Of a DNA stretch of 64,000 nucleotides, positions 1 to 11,423 are shown piece after piece. Origin of the DNA: Staphylotrichum longicolle. Taxonomy: Eukaryota > Ascomycota > Sordariomycetes > Sordariales > Chaetomiaceae. The DNA lies in the NCBI GenBank assembly GCA_019096155.1, contig JAHCVI010000001.1:7874001-7938000 (forward strand). Reading direction: 5' to 3'. Below the pieces are notes generated by a model. That model was given only the letters and a program-made list of their open reading frames with translations. It was not told the DNA's origin and made no database searches. The position numbers were made by a program, and so were the translations under genes. Within the stretch, counting starts at the first letter, position 1, and every line of letters begins with the position of its first letter.

Positions 1-1942
1 ACCGCTCAGAGAGAGCCCTCGCAAGAGGCAGTCTCGGTCGGCGAGCGCTCAGCCACCACATGCTTCCGACACCGATACCGCCCCCGACGCCGAACCGCCT
101 CGGTCTGTGAGGCGCGATCGCCGCGTCACACCAGCGCCCAAGCTGGAATCGGCAGAGGAAGAGGACTTTTTCAAGCGGACACCCGAGACCGCGACCGTTT
201 TCACCAGCGACAATCCTTTCCAGAGCGGGGCCAACTCACCCGCCTCTCCGCTGAAGACCCCTTCCAACCGCCGCAAGACAGCTGGCCTGGATTCGGTGTT
301 GAGACAGACACAAACGCCCTCGACAGCTCGCCGCCGGACGGATGGCTATGCCTTGGCCGACGTCGAGCACCCTTCCACCGTGTCTCGAAACATTGAGATC
401 CCTCTCAGTCAGATCGCTAGGCAGAGAACGCCCGAGGTCGAGATTGACGAGGAGTTTACCCCCGAGGAGCAGCTTGCGCTCGATCAGGAAGAGGCCGCTC
501 ATCCCGAGTTGGCCGTTGCTCGGAGAGCTCCGCAGCCTTCCAAGCGCGGATCGAGTTTGGCGACGCCAATCTGGGTGCTTCTCACAACCCTCTTTGTTGC
601 CTACGCGGCCTGGTACAGGCAGGAGAAGTTGGCAGTTGGCTATTGTGGGCTTGGTCGCGAATCCACCCAGCTCATCCCCACCAACATTCAGATCCCAGAG
701 TGGGCGACAGAATTGGCCGCCAAGTACGACGTTCAGAACATTCAGGTCCCCGACTGGCTCACTACCGCTCTGGAGCCGCAATGCGAGCCTTGCCCGCCGC
801 ACGCCTACTGCTACGAGGACTTTACTGCTCGCTGCGAACCCGACTTCATCCTGAAGCCTCACCCGCTCTCCCTTGGCGGCCTCGTTCCGCTGCCGCCCAC
901 GTGCGAGCCTGACGGCGAGAAGGTTCGTCGTGTTCAAGCAGTGGCCGACAGGGCCGTCGAGGAGCTGCGCGACCGGAGAGCCAAGTACGAGTGCGGCGAA
1001 CCCCTCGAACCCGAGGGAGAGCCTCTCGACAGCCCTGCGATTGAGGAGCAGGAACTCAAGGAGATCCTCAACAAGAAGCGCAGCAAGAGGATGGCTGCCG
1101 AAGAGTTTGACGAGCTTTGGTCCGCCGCCATCGGAGAGGTCAAGGCGCGGGACGAAGTTGAAGTCCAGCAGGAGGAACCGGAAGGTCCCGAGTAAGTGTC
1201 CTCGTCGTTTTGCGCCTGAACTTCGCCGGTCGTTCCTGCGCATATCGTTATCCATTAGTTTTCTGACCATGGGACTAACCAGACCCGTCGCCGGACCCAC
1301 AGAACCGGAGGTGCCTCTGCCTTTCCGACCACCAAGCTATCGTCCACCTCTCTCGCTCGCCTTTCGTACACGTGCGCGCTCCAGCGGTCGGTCAAGCTCG
1401 GAGTGGCAAGACATCGACTCAGCATTGGTGGACTGATCCTCTCGCTGCTGTCCGTCCTCTACGGCCGCCGCCGCTTCATCCGCAACCGCACCCTGGCGGC
1501 CAAGATTCCGTCCCTGGTGGACGAGGTCCTCGAGCGCCTGGCGACCCAGAAGGAAGTCGCTTTTGAGGCCGGCGACGAGGACGCGTTCCTCTTCCTCCCC
1601 AACCTGCGCGACGACGTGCTCCGCTCCATGCACAGCCTCGCGGACCGCGAGCGCCTGTGGCAGCGGGTGCGCGCCGTCGTCGAGCAGAACAGCAACGTCC
1701 GCACGGGCCAGCGCGAGGGCCGCAACGGCGAGGTGGGCAGGGCGTGGGAGTGGATCGGGCCCAGCCGTATCGCCGCCGCTGGCGACGGGTCGGTGCGTCG
1801 GCGCAAGAGCACCCGCGTGTCGTGGGGCCCGGACGTCAAGGGGGAGATTGAGGATGCTTCTTCTTCTTCGCTGGTCGCCGCCGATGGCCCGGAGCGGAAG
1901 GCGGTCCACAGGAAGTGGGAGGAGGGCCGGCCGATTTACTGA
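1..1942 (+). CDS. SRC1: Inner nuclear membrane protein SRC1/HEH1 (MAN1 family), 5' truncated
   Basis: The gene is cut by the window start: the frame is open from base 2 and the N-terminal HEH/LEM-like part lies outside. Two exons, <2..1191 and 1303..1942; the intron has donor GTAAGT, branch CTAAC at 1275-1279 and acceptor CACAG. Visible parts are a low-complexity nucleoplasmic region, a first membrane segment near nt 553-612 (VLLTTLFVAYAAW), a Cys-containing lumenal MSC domain (CEPCPPHAYCYEDF), a second membrane segment near 1411-1465 (LSIGGLILSLLSVLYG), and a basic tail with WEWIGPSR. This order matches Src1/Heh1/Man1 proteins, which tether chromatin to the inner nuclear membrane and help assemble and survey nuclear pores. 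It converges with HIS1. The family call is secure; the choice between Heh1 and Heh2 orthology is not. Confidence 0.88.
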
Positions 1943-2590
1943 TCGATCGTCAGCCTGAGTTGGCTCGGTCTGGGTACTTTTTTGTTTTGTGTGTATCTTT
2001 TATGTATCTATTTTATCTCGTTGACTTTGTGCAGAGTGCGCATCCCCTGCAACTTGGGCTGGATAATGCGAGACGGAAGGAGGGAGAGATTTGCTGGCAC
2101 ATTGTGCCGGCTCTAACTCACAATGCGACAATGCTTCGCCTTTTTCTTGTTTCATTCTACACTCGCCGAGCTTCAGTTAGCTTTTTTGGCTTTTCAGGGA
2201 CTGGCGTTGGAGGCGTATGGGGTGGAAGGAGTGCGCGTGGGAGAGAGCGCACGCTGTGTCGGTTCCTTGTGGTAGCCCTTGGCTATTGCGCAGTTCTCCT
2301 GGGATAGGAGGACTGAACATGAGATTGATCTAAGATTGAGATTGAACGCTTGATTTTTTTGGTTGATTGATGCATCTGTGGATCAGGCATGAGATCCATC
2401 TTCGCCTGGTCACTCACCCTGATACGACGGCCTGCGCATTTCTCACTCTTTGGAACATGATGTTGGTGACTCTCAAAACGGGTCATGAACTCCCAATGGG
2501 CTCACACCATTTTGCTAGATTTCTTTTTCTCTATCCTTGACCCCGCTGCCCCTCCACCCTCTCTAACAAGCTCTCTCTCTTCAAGCGACT
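1943..2590. other. Convergent intergenic region SRC1/HIS1
   Basis: This 648 bp gap lies between two stop codons on opposite strands and should hold both 3' UTRs. T-rich stretches occur near 1978-2015 and 2345-2362. I see no gene. Confidence 0.7.
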
Positions 2591-3905
2591 CTAGCTACTC
2601 CTCGTGTTGTGGATGTCCAAGACGATGATATCCGTCGCGCCGACCGTCACGAGCTCGTCCATGACGGGCGCGATGCGCTTCTTCTCGACCATGGCGCTGA
2701 CGGCGACCCAGCCTTCCTCGTCGAGCGACGTGACGGTGGCGGCGCGCTTGCCCGGGGTGACGCGCGTCGCCTCGGCGAGCTTCTCGCGGGGCACGTTGTA
2801 CTGGCAGAGCACGTACTTTTGGGCCGTGATGACGCCGCGGATGCGCGAGGCGATGAGGTCGACGATGGCCGGGTTGCTGGGCGCCTTGGACTTGATCAGG
2901 ATGGCCGAGGTCTCGACGACCGTGTCGATGGCCTTGAGGCCGGCGGCCTTCATTGTCTCGCCGGATTCTGGGTACTGGTTAGGGGCCGGGAAGAGGGCGG
3001 GGAGTGGAGGAGAGAGGGAGGGAATTTGACTCACCGACCAAGTCGACAATACCGTCCGCCACACCCAACGCGCACGCCGCCTCGACGCTCCCGCTGAGCT
3101 CGATAATCTTGGTCCGCAGCTTGCGGCCGTCGAGCTGGGTCGCGTCGGTCACGCCCTCCTGCTCCAGCTCGAGGCGCGCAAAGTACTCGCGCGCGAGGTG
3201 GACGAAGCTGGTGCCAATGTTCTTCCCGATCAGGTCCTTGCTCTCGACATACTCGCCCTTAGCGGGCACCTGGACCTGCAGCTTGCAGGCGCCGAAGCTG
3301 AGGTCCATGACGGTCTCGCAGCCCTGCGGCTTCGCGTTGGCGGTGGCGGCCGGGTCCCACTCGTTGCTCATGCGGCGGGCGCGGGCGAGGGCGCGCACGC
3401 CCGCATCGTGCTCCTGCACCTGGTCGTAGCCCGTGATGCCCAGATCGACGCGGCCCTCGCCAACAAAGGTGGGGATGTCGGCGGCGGGGAGGAAGACGAG
3501 GGCGATGGGCAGGTTCTTGACGAGGGCGATGTCGAGGCGGTTCTCACGACGGAACTGGATGTCGGCGCCCTCGAGGAGGTTCAGGGCTGCCGCGAGGAGG
3601 CGACCCTCTGGAGGGTACGGGTCAGCGCGCGTCGGGGGGTTGGACTTGGGGACAGCAGGATGGTTGCAGGCGGGACGCACTCTTGGGGACTGCAAAGAGC
3701 AGCCGGCCTTCTAGGCTTTCCAGGCGGATCAGCTCTTGCGCCATGGCACCGGTAGGGACAGGTGTGGGCTGCCGGGAGAGGGGGAGGAAAACGGGGACGA
3801 GTGAGACGAGGGGGGGAGTGGCATGAGGGGCAGGCTCGAGTATGGGAGGTATATGGGATATGGCAGGCGTCTGCGCAAGGTAACTCACTGGTTGACCAGA
3901 TCCAT
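2591..3905 (-). CDS. HIS1: ATP phosphoribosyltransferase (histidine biosynthesis, step 1)
   Basis: Catalyses ATP + PRPP to phosphoribosyl-ATP, the committed, histidine-feedback-inhibited step of histidine synthesis, in the cytosol. Four exons: 3905..3889, 3715..3681, 3607..3035 and 2967..2591, giving 333 aa. Exon 1 has only 17 nt and encodes MDLVN plus two bases, with a strong start context (ACCACCATGG) and donor GTGAGT. Splicing to 3715 uses an AAG acceptor and gives MDLVNHLEGRLLFAVPKKGR, which matches the yeast HIS1 N-terminus. The catalytic domain shows ALVFLPAADIPTFVGEGRVD and GACKLQVQVP; the C-terminal regulatory domain (ACT-like in long-form enzymes) ends in DIIVLDIHN. An alternative start, MAQELIRLES at about 3742, would avoid intron 1 but fits homologues less well. 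The family is certain; the first two exons are inferred. Confidence 0.93.
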
Positions 3906-4196
3906 GGTGGTCTAGACGGCGCGGGAGCGGGCTGGGGAGGGTGGTATGGGGCGGATATCGCGCAAGAGGAGTGCAGGAAGAGGCGTTCCTAGGGCGGGTA
4001 TTGTCAGTACTTCCATAGGGAGTTGTATTGCGACGCGGCGGGAGCTGGGGTGGTGATGGCGGGGTAGTTGCTGCGAGGAGAGGGGAGAGGGAACGGGCTG
4101 AAAGAGAAGGAGGGGCTACCCCGCACGCACTTTGCAGTATTGCAGACGCTTGTGGTCTTGTGGTCGTCCAATTTCCGCGGGTAGGTAGGTGTGAAG

Positions 4197-4261
4197 TTGA
4201 CTCTAGGACTTGTCGCAAGAAGCTATCGCGGGCCGTTGCCTTGGTTTGCGCCGTCGAGTCA
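4197..4261. promoter_or_regulatory. Two Gcn4/CPC-1-type half-consensus sites upstream of HIS1
   Basis: TGACTC occurs at 4198-4203 and its reverse complement GAGTCA at 4256-4261, about 290-355 bp upstream of the HIS1 start. The established consensus for the bZIP amino-acid regulator Gcn4 (CPC-1 in filamentous fungi) is TGACTCA. Each site matches six of seven positions. Control of HIS1 by this regulator is inferred from the pathway and placement only. Confidence 0.45.
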
Positions 4262-4631
4262 GAAGCCGAGTTTTTGGCTGGAGTCCACGTTCCTAGATCG
4301 GAGACTTGTCAATGGTGCCCCTCGTCACCCATGGTGGGGCAGCCCATCCCTGCGCCCGTCGGAACCACCATCTATGTTTACGAAGTACGTCGCGCACAGG
4401 ATGTTGTTGAATATGGTCCCTGAGATCACAGCATCTGCAAGGTGTTAGCGAGACCGCAAGGATTAAAGTTATGCATTCTCTTACCGTGCATTGGCCAATT
4501 GCGGTGCACACAGCAGATGGCACACATGTCGGGGGGAATTATCGCAATGGGATCTCGGAGCAGAGGGAATCAATGAGATTCGAAGGAGGTCGATTCAGGT
4601 ACAGCCCGCTGGCCAGTCCAATTGTATAAGG

Positions 4632-4643
4632 TAAGGTACCTTA
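4632..4643. repeat. 12-bp perfect palindrome containing a recurring intergenic motif
   Basis: TAAGGTACCTTA is its own reverse complement. Its right part belongs to GTACCTTAGC (4636-4645), a 10-mer that recurs at 7904-7913 (opposite orientation) and 50422-50431. It could bind a dimeric factor; the function is unknown. Confidence 0.6.
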
Positions 4644-5765
4644 GCCGACAATGAATCCAGATGGCTCCACCGGGCCGGGCCGTGACCTGTGGAACAAGAT
4701 CAAAGGGGACAGATCTGTATTGTGTGCGGCAAGTACTCCAAGAAACCTCTGGAGCAAACAGAGCAACCTCCGGAAGGGCGGGCGGTTGTTGATGAGACCA
4801 GCTCTGGGCATGTGTCAAAATGGCAGCCAAGGCCCCCTGCTTTGACGTTTCCCCTGTTTGTTACCTAACAGAGGCCTAGACGTCACAAATCCCCTATTCG
4901 CAGTGGACCTGCCGCGTACCACTGGGCGTTAGCGGTGCTTGGATTGGGCTTGGCGCTGCGCCGCCGATGGCCTCCATCTCAAAAGATAACGGCACTCAAG
5001 TTGATCTGAGATGACAGCTGTGCCCTCTTCGCAAACCACCTGTTCCCTCAGCCGTCCGCGGTAGACCTCACGCTCGCTACTGCTTTGTTTTCCATCTTTC
5101 TCGTCGCTCGTTTGTCGCACACAGTTCGGGATCGAATCGCATCCCAACCCAGAGTTCCAGACCACTTGAGATAGCACGAGATAGACGAAGGCAGACCACC
5201 CCCCGAGACACGAGCAGTCGCACACACGCCGCAGTCGGCAACTGGCCCTCCCGGAAACGCCACGAGATCTGCAACTGCGTTTTGGTGGCCGACTCTGTGC
5301 CATGTTCTTGTCTGGGAGCGTACTACCACCGATGTCTTGACATGGTAAGGAAGCGACTGCTACTTGTCCTTTCATGCCGCCACTCTGTGTTTGCGCAGTT
5401 GGCGCAGGGGAAAACACCCCCAACAAAACAAGGAAGAGAAAGCCAGATTTGCTGATGCAATGCTCTTGCCAGACGATTTGATCGTCAGATCGTATCCGAC
5501 CCTTCGACCTGCGACGCTCACTGCGCCAAGCAGCACTTGGGTACACGAGGCACGCGACCATCCGACCGACCTCGAAGACTGCCCAGCTTTTGCGAGCCAG
5601 ACCTGGCACTGGCACGTGGAAAGGGCACCGTTTCAACAAATTGGCGGACCAGAGGACTGGGATTCAGGCATCTGGAGTCGCCATAGCAGCGCCGGTCAGG
5701 GTGGATTCTACGCTGGTCGAACCTACGACGACGGCGACGACGTCGACGACGACCACCTCCTGAAG

Positions 5766-7706
5766 ATGTCGACATGGGCCGGGCAGCCGAAGGTGGAGGG
5801 CCGCTCCGAGACGATGCGCATGGTGTTGCTCACCTGCGTTTCTATCGGTATTACGTCCGTACATATCCCTTGCCCTGGCATGCAACCATGCAGTTGCTAA
5901 CCTCCTCCCATGCAGTTTCACTTGGGGTGTTGAGATGACATGTATGCAGCCCTTTTTGACCCTTCCCATCTGGCCCTCGCGCTAACCGTGCATGTGCAGA
6001 CTGCACCCCATATCTCCTATCCCTCGGACTGACCAAGGGGCAGACGTCCATGGTGTGGGTTGCCGGTCCAGTCTCAGGCTTGATAGTCCAACCGATAATA
6101 GGCGTCATTGCCGATGAGTCGACGTCGAAATGGGGCAGGAGACGTCCCATCATTGTTATCGGCTCCATCATCGTGGCCTGCAGTCTCATGGCTTTAGGGT
6201 TTACAAAGGAGATCGTTGCTTCTTTTGTCTCTGACCCCAAAGCCGCCAAGACGATGACCATCATGCTCGCTGTCCTGTCGCTCTACAGCGTCGACTTTGC
6301 CATCAACGCAGGTGAGATCCACACCCAACAGTTTTTGTCTTCATCATGCCGCTGACAGTTGAGCTCTGCAGTCATGTCCTGTGCGAGAAGCCTGGTCGTG
6401 GACACTCTGCCCATTCAGAAGCAGCAGACGGGGGCGGCTTGGGGTAAGTTCAGACCGGGTTATCATCCTCCATTGCAATTGCAATATTGACTGTTTTATA
6501 GCCAGCCGCATGAATTCTCTGGGCCACATCATTGGCTACGCCATGGGCGCCATTGACCTCGTCCAGCTCTTCGGTCCAAGACTCGGAGACAGCCAGTTCA
6601 AGCAGCTCACCATCATCGCCGCCATGGGCATGCTGCTGACCTCGGCCATCACCTGCTGGGCCGTCACGGAACGCGTCCTCATCTCGGTGCGGCACGACCC
6701 TCGCCGAGCCCAAGGCAGCTTCAAGGTCGTCCGCCAGATCTGGTCCACCTTGTTGACCCTGCCTCCGCGCATCCGTGGCATCTGCAACGCTGTGTTCTGG
6801 TCTTGGATCGGCTGGTTCCCGTTCATCATCTACAGCAGCACCTGGGTTGGTGAGACGTATTTCCGCTACGACGCCTCACCCAATGCACAGGACTCGCATG
6901 ATGCCTTGGGCGACATGGGCCGCATTGGCAGCATGGCTCTCACCGTGTATTCAACCGTCTCATTCATCAGCGCCTGGATCCTTCCAGCCCTTATCCAGGC
7001 CCCCGAGGACGACACCTTTACCCACCGCCCGCCCGCCAGCATCGCGCCCCTGATCGAGGCTTTCAACAAGGTCAAGCCCGACCTGCTGACGGCCTGGATC
7101 GCCAGCAACGTCCTGTTTGCCATCGCCATGTTCTTCACCCCCTTCGCCACCTCCTTCCGCTTCGCCACGGTCATCGTTGCCTTCTGCGGCATCCCGTGGT
7201 GCGTCTCCCAATGGGCGCCCGTCACCTTCCTCGGCATCGAAGTCAACAAACTCAGCGGCTCCTACTCACACTCCTCATCCGACCACCCGATCCCCGCCAA
7301 CGGCGGCGCCGCCCTCCCCCCGTACCGCCGCTCCTCAAACGACACGGCACCACCATCCCTCGAGCTCCTCCACCTCGACCACAACCCCGGCAGCCTCGAA
7401 TCAGGCGGCCACACCGCCACCAGCCCCTCGTCGTCCCCGTCGACCGGCTCCACGGGCGAGCTGAGCGGCATCTACTTTGGCATCCTCAACATCTACGTCA
7501 CCATCCCGCAGTTCCTCAGCACCCTCCTCAGCGGCGCCGTCTTCGCCGTGTTTGAGCCGGGCAAGAGTCCCGAGCTTGCCACCGAGGCCCACCCCAGCGA
7601 GCACAGCGACACGAGCGGGCCCAACGCCATCGCCGTGTGCATGTTCCTCGGCGCGCTGAGCTCCCTGGTCGCGGCGTGGGCGACGAGGCGGCTGAGGGGG
7701 TTATAG
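5766..7706 (+). CDS. GPH-family sucrose/alpha-glucoside transporter (SUT-type)
   Basis: A 12-helix, proton-coupled sugar carrier of the glycoside-pentoside-hexuronide family, likely in the plasma membrane. Five exons: 5766..5854, 5916..5941 (26 nt), 6000..6311, 6372..6443 and 6502..7706, giving 567 aa. Family blocks read across the joins: SIGITFTWGVEMTYCTPYLL, then VAGPVSGLIVQPIIGVIADE, SKWGRRRPII, MSCARSLVVDTLP and FYVTIPQFLSTLLSG-type segments near the C-terminus (IYVTIPQFLSTLLSG). The RWGRRRP-like loop is typical of SUTs. A hydrophilic Ser/Pro-rich insert of about 65 residues (nt 7255-7455) sits in a late loop. The start is MSTWAGQP; upstream in-frame codons look non-coding. It is closest in type to S. 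pombe Sut1; substrate (sucrose or maltose) is inferred. Confidence 0.9.
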
Positions 7707-9069
7707 CGAGGGCCTCGCCGGCCAGAGCCTGGGTTCCGCTTTTTACTCTCATGTAGGAGATGTGGTGGCGGAGGTGCATTGAAGTTGAGTTGAAGTGGGG
7801 ATGGGAGATGATGGAGTGATGGAGGCGGTGGTGGTTGGATGTAACACCTCATATCAAAGTTGATGTTTTGGTCGTTTTCAGTTCTCAGTTACAGGCACAG
7901 TCAGCTAAGGTACCTCATGTAAATAGACAGATGGGTGGGTATACAGGGCTGGTGTGGCGTGACGTGGCCTGGCGTTGGAGTATCTCTCTATGTTTGCTCG
8001 GTCTCATCTTTTGGAGAGTGTCTCATTTCATTTGCTTTCGGCACAGCAAGCACAGCATGGCGTGGTTCTTCATCATGGGGATCTCCTTCTTGCTTCCTCA
8101 GCTTACGGCTCTATTTCTGTCTCTCCCCTTCCCCTCAAAAGAACTGTATATATAATATATACTTTCTCGCTGCATTATCAACCCCCACCCCCTTTTCCCC
8201 AAAAGAAAGCTGTTGTAAACTTGCCGCAAAAGACAACATTTGATGATGGCTCCCAGGTTTGGGCTCGCTGACGTACTACTAGAATACCTCCTAGCTATGT
8301 AGAGAGAAAAAAAGACAAGAAAACCCCCATGATTATGATATCCTCCGAATATGTACATGCCCGACGCACCCTCTCTCCTCCTCCCTTGCCCTATGTTTGG
8401 ATAAGTACTTCTGAATAATGCTGGAAACAAACCCAGCACGCCTGACGCCGGAGGGACATGAATGTTTTGGGAGGGGTGTTATGAAGGGTGTTGGAAGAGA
8501 GAGTAAAGACGAGGTGGTGGTGAGCTCGCTCGTCTGCTCACTTTCGTCGCCCATGACAGCCCATTGGATGTGCCCATGCAAGTGTGTTTGCCCAAGTGTA
8601 TGGAAAGAGTTGTAGAAAAAAATGACGAAGAGAGAAAGTACCCCGTGACGAGCCCCCGAGTCCAAATCTGACGGGAAAGGCCGGTTGCCTGAAGTGTGGT
8701 CGGTCGGCGCGGCCGGGTCGATCTGGACGTGTCGTACAAGAGCGAAACCAGACAGACGCTCTCCGTTTCGGCAGTTACTTGATTCCACCGTTCAAACCAG
8801 CCAAGTTGTAGCAACCCAAAAGTCGCCGCCGTCGAGGTATCCAAAAGCTCGCCGAGAGAGGAAGGAGAAAGAGACCAAACAAATAATACCGCCGTGATCA
8901 TTGACTCGTCGCCACCATCCAACCGCCCAGGGGAAACCAAAGACCCCGGGTATTCCTTTAGGGCCCTGGAGTCGCGCGTGATGTCGTATTAAGCCATTAC
9001 CCAATCCCAACCGCTGCCACGCCCACACATGGAATTCTTTCCACGTGGACTGTCACGTTGACAGCCTCC
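7707..9069. other. Convergent intergenic region, transporter/SKT5
   Basis: This 1.36 kb gap lies between two stop codons on opposite strands. It has an AT-rich stretch around 8145-8165, CT-rich tracts, and the recurring 10-mer GCTAAGGTAC at 7904-7913. I see no convincing ORF; it is probably 3' UTRs plus spacer. Confidence 0.6.
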
Positions 9070-11423
9070 TCACATCACAATGCACTCTTTGGACTCGCCG
9101 TCCCCGCCGCTTTTCCTGGAGGTGTGATTCCGGGGCGGCGCAACCTCCATTGGCGTCCCACCGCTAATGGCGGCCCGGATGGCGGCAAGGCGCTGTTTCG
9201 CGCGTTCGTCTCCCGCGTCGGCGGCTTTGACGTACCACACGTTCGCTTCGAGAATGTCGCGTCGGCATCCTATGCCCATCTCGGTAAAATATCCAACAGC
9301 GTATTGTGCCTTGACGTAACCTGTTGGTTGGAAACCCTCCGGTCAGCATCTCGTATTGCCTGGGGCGAAGTAGTCAAGCGCAGGAAAAACTTACCGAGCT
9401 CCGCCGACCTCCGGGCCCATTCGTACGCCTCCTCTTCATCTTTTTCCAGAACAGGATCTGCGCCAACCATATACCAAGCGCAGAGGCCCATCATGGCCGC
9501 GGCATGACCGCGCTCCGCAGCGCCGGTGTAGAAGTGCACGCTCAAGGCCGGGTCCCTCGGGCAGTTGAGGGTGCCGTGTTCGTACGCGTCACCCATTCGG
9601 TAGTTCGCCTCGGGATGGCCCAGGTCAGCGGCCTGAGTGAAGAGCTCGGCGGCGTAGCTCTCGTCCAAGAAGACATCGTCGCCATAGCCCGTCTCGTACA
9701 GGCACCCGAGATGGTAGGGGGCGGCATTGTAGATGCCGTCGGCCGCCTCCGCGGCCAACTTGAGCCACTTGATGCCTTCCCTGTACCGTTTCTCACCCAG
9801 GTCGCCCGACAGGCACGCCTTTCCTAGCCTCGTCATGGCACCAGGGTGCCTCTTGGATGCCGCTGTGCGCAGAAACTGCACTGCCTTGGCAGGGTCCTTG
9901 CGACATCCCCAGCCGAATTCGTAACACAGCGCTGTGCGGTACGCCGACTCTGCGTGGCCATGCTTGGCGGCAAGGACGAACAGGGGAAACGCAGAATTGT
10001 AGTCCTCCTTGCCCTTGCTGAACAGACCCGAGGCATAGCCATCGGCAAGGTAGTACTGCGCAAAGGGATAGCCGTTGTTGGACAACTTTTGCAGGATCGC
10101 GCGGGCTTCCCGGACCAGGTCGTGCGGAGACGATGGGCTGCCTTCTCCGGGGCCGGGCTTGGGACTCTTAGTCCTCTTGGTGTCCTGGGGATCCAGCCCT
10201 TGCTCCTGTGCCGTGGCGATGAGGAAGACGGCGAATGAGTACAATATAGAAAAGTCGTTCGTCTTCTTCACGTTCTGGCGGTACATCTCCAGCGTCTTCT
10301 CGGCGCTCAGCAGCGACGCATTGTTGCCCACGGCGGACCGTAGCTGCGAGTTGTCAAACGTGATGGGCGCTGGCGCCGGCTGCGGGTATGGTACGTTGAG
10401 CAGCTCCGCAAACGAAGACGGGCGGGTCTCGGGCGACTTTCTTGAGTGAGCAGAGGGCGTCCGGTTCTGGGAGCCGCCCAAGAAGCCGGGAGAACGCCCG
10501 CGCGGCCCAAGATCGGAAAAGGCCGAGTAGGCTGACTGTGGCCGCGGTAGCGAACTCCTTCTCATGTAGTTGGCGGTCGGCGTGAGGTGGCGGTTGATGT
10601 TGGCGGCGGGCTCGGGCAGGTTGGGGTTTGACTGAGTTCTTGGGTCCTGGTCCACGGCAATGGTCATGGGGCGTGGGAGGAATGCCGAGTGGTGGTATTG
10701 CAGCCGGGGCACAGGTTCGGGTTGGAACGCAGCATCGTCATTGATGGAGCTTTTGGTGGATGTGTCTGCCGAGTTGTCTTGGCTGTCCGAGACATCGAGG
10801 ATTCCCGACACGGAACTAGCGCTCGTCGTGGCCGAGGACTCTGCCGACATTTGTTGCTGTGAAGTGCTGGCGGTGGTATTCGACTCCCTGCTGTTCCGGT
10901 TTTCCCCCTTCCCTCCGGACTGGCCGCTTATGCTCAGCTCGTCAAAGTCTGAACTCAGGACGCTGGCGGCCTGCGGTTGAAGCGGTTTCTGGGCGCCATT
11001 GGACACAGGCCGCAGGCCCAAGGCATCCGGCGCTGCGTTTTGTACATAGCCATACTCGGGTTGATATGAGGGCGTGTGCGGCGGTGGTGTAGGAGCGTCG
11101 GGCGTCTTGGGGAGAGCACGGTCAAGGCCGGCGGCCGGGACGGGTGCCGGGACGGGGTGTCCATGCGGGAGATGTGTCTCGATGTTGCCGGTGGACGGGC
11201 GGGCCCAGTCGTCGGGGTGGAAGTTCACCTTGACGGGCGAGACAGGGGACTGGCGTAACCTCGGCGACTCGGACAGTGGGACGCCAGGCAGCGGCTTCAC
11301 GTTCTCCCCCCAGTCATAGCGCTCTATGGGCGACAAGCCGTGGAGGTTGGGGACGGGCTTCCGCCGGGTCGGGCTGTTGGGTGAAGTCGGGCCGGAGGCC
11401 GGCGGAGAGCCGACGGCTGCCAT
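9070..11423 (-). CDS. SKT5: Chitin synthase activator SKT5/CHS4-type, Sel1 repeats and CaaX box
   Basis: Two exons, 11423..9395 and 9320..9070, give 759 aa; donor GTAAGT, acceptor AACAG. The N-terminal half (about residues 1-380) is Ser/Pro-rich and disordered. From about residue 400 a series of Sel1/TPR-like repeats follows (for example GYPFAQYYLADGY, GHAESAYRTALCYEFGWG, AAPYHLGCLYETGYG, GHPEANYRMGDAYEHG, YVKAQYAVGYFTEMGIG). The protein ends in CIVM, a CaaX prenylation box comparable to that of yeast Skt5, so membrane attachment by prenylation is expected. In yeast Skt5 (Chs4) binds and activates Chs3 at the bud neck and septum. Here it is divergently oriented to a Chs3-type class IV synthase, its predicted partner. 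Filamentous fungi often carry several SKT5-like paralogues, so exact orthology is open. Confidence 0.9.

Larger units (their letters stand above)
3906..5765. other. Divergent promoter region, HIS1 / sugar transporter
   Basis: 1.86 kb between two divergent start codons. It carries two TGACTC cores near HIS1 (listed separately) and a 12-bp perfect palindrome at 4632-4643. The longest ORF (minus strand, 4929-5639) has no recognisable domain and shows the mixed composition of a chance frame. Confidence 0.6.

Noticed and set aside
236..1300. 354-codon minus-strand ORF opposite SRC1
   Set aside because: It overlaps the conserved SRC1 frame entirely and has no recognisable domain.
4929..5639. 236-codon minus-strand ORF between HIS1 and the transporter
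   Set aside because: Mixed composition, no domain, and lies in the divergent promoter region; a short orphan gene cannot be excluded but is not supported.
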